Shown: positions 5,818 to 6,903 of the stretch, piece after piece
Numbering within the stretch: the first letter of the stretch is position 1
Layout: every line of letters starts with the position of its first letter
NCBI GenBank assembly: GCA_031274565.1
Contig: JAISPY010000137.1
Location: 1 to 6,903 of the forward strand
From: Treponema sp.
Lineage (GTDB): Bacteria > Spirochaetota > Spirochaetia > Treponematales > Breznakiellaceae
Length of the DNA stretch: 6,903 nt
Direction of reading: 5' to 3'
The notes under the pieces: generated by a model
What the model was told of the DNA's origin: nothing
The model's database searches: none
Seen by the model: the letters and a program-made list of their open reading frames with translations, nothing else
Position numbers and translations under genes: made by a program

Positions 5818-6408
5818 ATGACCCTAGCCGATAAGGTAACTTCCCTCCGTTTGATTTTGGCGCCGTTTTTTTTTGTGTTGTATCGGTTGCCCGCTATACC
5901 GGTCCCTGAGTGGGTTCCGGGGGCATCTGGTGATTTCAGGTGGATTGTACCGGTCCTCTGGGGCTTGTTTATTCTTTCTGAGCTTACTGATTTGATCGAT
6001 GGTAAGATCGCCCGTTCTCGGAAAGAGGTGAGCGATTTTGGCAAGTTGTTCGATCCCTTTGCAGATGTACTGGTGCGGATCACCTATTTCTTGTGTTTTG
6101 TGCTGGACGGCATCTTGTCGGCGGTGCTTTTTCTGGTGATTGTATACCGGGAGATCAGCATCCAGTTCCTGCGGAACCTCATGCTGAAGAAGGGGATTAC
6201 CCTGGGCGCCCGGAAGGGCGGTAAGATAAAAGCGGTTACCTATATGCTTGCCGGCGCGGTGGCGCTTTTGGCGGCCAGTGCGGAACGGCTTGGGTTTGAT
6301 GCCCTGGTTCCGGCGCTGCGTATGAGCGCGGGGATTATCTTTTTTATATCGGTCGTGATTTCAGTGGTTTCTTTTGCGGATTATCTTGCGGTGTATAGGA
6401 AGCAGTAA
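5818..6408 (+). CDS. pgsA: CDP-alcohol phosphatidyltransferase, probable PgsA
   Basis: PgsA is an inner-membrane enzyme that joins CDP-diacylglycerol and glycerol-3-phosphate to make phosphatidylglycerophosphate, the precursor of phosphatidylglycerol. The family signature D-x2-DG-x2-AR-x8-G-x3-D-x3-D is complete: Asp58, Asp61, Gly62, Ala65, Arg66, Gly75, Asp79, Asp83 in a 196-residue protein. Hydrophobic membrane segments lie near residues 12-24, 42-55, 88-110 and 145-192. I chose the ATG at 5818 because MTLADKVTSLRLILAPFF matches the usual N-terminus of the family. An upstream TTG at 5758 adds a polar 20-residue stretch with no such match. No clear Shine-Dalgarno site precedes 5818, so the start is less certain than the function. 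The + strand neighbour glgA is 400 bp away, so this gene is probably transcribed separately. Phosphatidylinositol- or cardiolipin-forming relatives share the signature, so the substrate is likely rather than proven. Confidence 0.88.
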   Translation: MTLADKVTSLRLILAPFFFVLYRLPAIPVPEWVPGASGDFRWIVPVLWGLFILSELTDLIDGKIARSRKEVSDFGKLFDPFADVLVRITYFLCFVLDGILSAVLFLVIVYREISIQFLRNLMLKKGITLGARKGGKIKAVTYMLAGAVALLAASAERLGFDALVPALRMSAGIIFFISVVISVVSFADYLAVYRKQ

Positions 6409-6425
6409 CGGGGAGGATCTCCCTG
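6409..6425 (+). other. Short stem-loop just after pgsA
   Basis: GGGAG (6411-6415) pairs with CTCCC (6419-6423) around GAT and can be extended by a G-T and a C-G pair. It begins one base after the stop codon. It is followed by G's and then A's rather than T's, so it is a poor intrinsic terminator. It may only slow or partly stop transcription entering the rRNA promoter region. Confidence 0.3.
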
Positions 6426-6433
6426 GGGGGTCT

Positions 6434-6491
6434 AAAAAAAATTAAAATATTTTTAAAACCTATTGACCTTTAGGATTTTTTTGAGTATTGT
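6434..6491 (+). promoter_or_regulatory. rRNA operon promoter P1 with UP-like A/T tract
   Basis: A solid A/T tract (6434-6458) ends four bases before TTGACC (6463-6468, five of six matches to the -35 consensus). After 17 bp comes TATTGT (6486-6491, four of six matches to -10). This is the expected layout of a strong rRNA promoter: UP element, -35, 17-bp spacer and -10. Initiation would be near 6498, giving a leader of about 330 nt before the 16S gene. Confidence 0.65.
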
Positions 6492-6500
6492 TATTTCTAT

Positions 6501-6516
6501 CGCCTTTGAGGAGGCG
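6501..6516 (+). other. Hairpin at the 5' end of the rRNA leader
   Basis: CGCCT (6501-6505) pairs with AGGCG (6512-6516) around a 6-nt loop. It would sit within a few bases of the transcript start predicted from P1, so it would cap the 5' end of the leader RNA. Confidence 0.4.
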
Positions 6517-6540
6517 TGCTGAGCTTACGGTAAGTTTATT

Positions 6541-6588
6541 GGTCTTGTTTTTTTATTAAAAAAACGGTGAAAACCGCTTGACAAGACC
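6541..6588. repeat. Nested inverted repeat upstream of and overlapping promoter P2
   Basis: GGTCTTGT (6541-6548) and ACAAGACC (6581-6588) are perfect 8-bp inverted repeats. Between them lie T7 (6548-6554) opposite A7 (6558-6564), then a second hairpin CGGT (6565-6568) / ACCG (6573-6576) closed by a GAAA tetraloop. The outer right arm shares bases with the TTGACA of promoter P2. In DNA it could form a cruciform; in RNA from P1 it could fold as a branched structure. Confidence 0.55.
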
Positions 6589-6606
6589 GGTGATATTGAG
6601 TAAGTT
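6578..6606 (+). promoter_or_regulatory. Possible second rRNA promoter P2
   Basis: A perfect -35 TTGACA (6578-6583) is followed after 17 bp by TAAGTT (6601-6606), only three of six matches to the -10 consensus. The upstream side is A/T-rich (6548-6564), as expected for an rRNA promoter. Tandem promoters are common before rRNA operons. The weak -10 keeps this tentative. Confidence 0.4.
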
Positions 6607-6681
6607 CAAAAGGCTGAGATGAAGAGGAGCCTGGAAGGGTTGTTCTTCAGGGATATTTGGCAATACAGGGAAGGGGAGGGA

Positions 6682-6704
6682 CCGATAGATAGAAAGTCTA
6701 TCGG
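6682..6704 (+). other. 8-bp hairpin in the rRNA leader
   Basis: CCGATAGA (6682-6689) pairs perfectly with TCTATCGG (6697-6704) around a 7-nt loop, TAGAAAG. It lies about 120 nt before the 16S gene in an otherwise very purine-rich leader. There is no T-run after it, so it is a leader structure and not a terminator. Confidence 0.5.
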
Positions 6705-6797
6705 GAGGAAGCAGTCAGCACTTTATTTCGGGGAACCGGGATAGAGGAAGCGAGGAAAGAAGGGGCGGGATAAGGCCGCTCTAAACGAAGTGGTATT

Positions 6798-6819
6798 CTT
6801 ACAGCCTTCGGGCTGTTAG
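6798..6819 (+). other. UUCG-tetraloop hairpin just before 16S
   Basis: ACAGCC (6801-6806) and GGCTGT (6811-6816) form a perfect stem with a UUCG tetraloop. Two more pairs (6798-6799 with 6818-6819) stack beyond a single T-T mismatch. It ends about eight bases before the mature 16S start, where it could guide folding or processing of the precursor. No T-run follows, so it is unlikely to terminate. Confidence 0.6.
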
Positions 6820-6827
6820 GAAATATA

Positions 6828-6903
6828 TCATGGAGAGTTTGATCCTGGCTCAGAACGAACGCTGGCGGCGCGTCTTAAGCATGCAAGTCGAGCGGCAGGG
6901 GGC
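6828..6903 (+). rRNA. rrs: 16S ribosomal RNA, 5' end only
   Basis: The small-subunit rRNA start is unmistakable. AGAGTTTGATCCTGGCTCAG begins at 6834, equivalent to E. coli position 8, so the mature 5' end is near 6827-6830. It is followed by AACGAACGCTGGCGGCGCG and CTTAAGCATGCAAGTCGAGC. The CGTCTTAAGCATGCAAGTCG form is what I associate with Treponema and related spirochaetes. Only about 75 of roughly 1500 nt are present before the window ends. It is preceded by two candidate promoters and a structured leader of about 330 nt. Confidence 0.97.

Noticed and set aside
6619..6744. A 41-codon frame (starting MKRSLEGLFF) in the rRNA leader
   Set aside because: It has only a weak AAGG upstream, lies between the rRNA promoters and 16S, includes both arms of a perfect hairpin, and is low-complexity purine-rich sequence.

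Overview
The window is bacterial and most likely from a spirochaete of the genus Treponema, possibly the moderately GC-rich termite-gut group. The main evidence is the last ~75 bases. They are the start of a 16S rRNA gene, with the universal AGAGTTTGATCCTGGCTCAG followed by a GCGTCTTAAGCATGCAAGTCG block that I associate with treponemes. The BspA-like leucine-rich-repeat (LRR) protein carrying a Listeria-Bacteroides-type repeat at the left edge fits host-associated treponemes. The species is inference. All supported genes lie on the + strand.

Layout. (1) 1-1728: the 3' part of a large surface-type protein, open at the left edge. It has a carboxypeptidase-regulatory-like beta domain, an InlB-type repeat and a run of 22-residue LRRs. 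(2) 1729-2165: a spacer with several strong stem-loops at its left end, then an AT-rich promoter zone, a short dyad and an unusual A5-7GG ladder before the next start codon. (3) 2166-5417: a compact three-gene unit of a phenylacetate-CoA ligase-type enzyme, a tandem ACT-domain protein (36 nt later) and glycogen synthase GlgA (9 nt later). (4) 5418-5817: a gene-poor spacer whose best feature is an intrinsic terminator oriented for - strand transcription, with a consensus -10 box about 110 bp away on the same strand. This raises the possibility of a small - strand RNA. (5) 5818-6408: a CDP-alcohol phosphatidyltransferase, probably PgsA. (6) 6409-6827: a long rRNA promoter and leader region with an A/T-rich UP-like tract, two candidate sigma70 promoters and several perfect hairpins. 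(7) about 6828-6903: the start of the 16S rRNA gene.

How the genes relate. The ligase and ACT pair suggests handling of aryl acids or aryl-CoA derived from aromatic amino acids, with the ACT protein as a probable amino-acid sensor. Its tight linkage to glgA would place carbon storage in the same transcript. PgsA supplies phosphatidylglycerophosphate for membrane lipids. The rRNA operon downstream has its own promoters.

I do not see a defence, mobile or otherwise clearly new multi-gene system. The most distinctive signals are the strict Glu/Lys alternation in the LRR array, the ligase-ACT-glgA linkage, the purine ladder at the ligase start, the possible - strand RNA after glgA, the possibly leaderless pgsA start, and the nested inverted repeat at the rRNA promoters.
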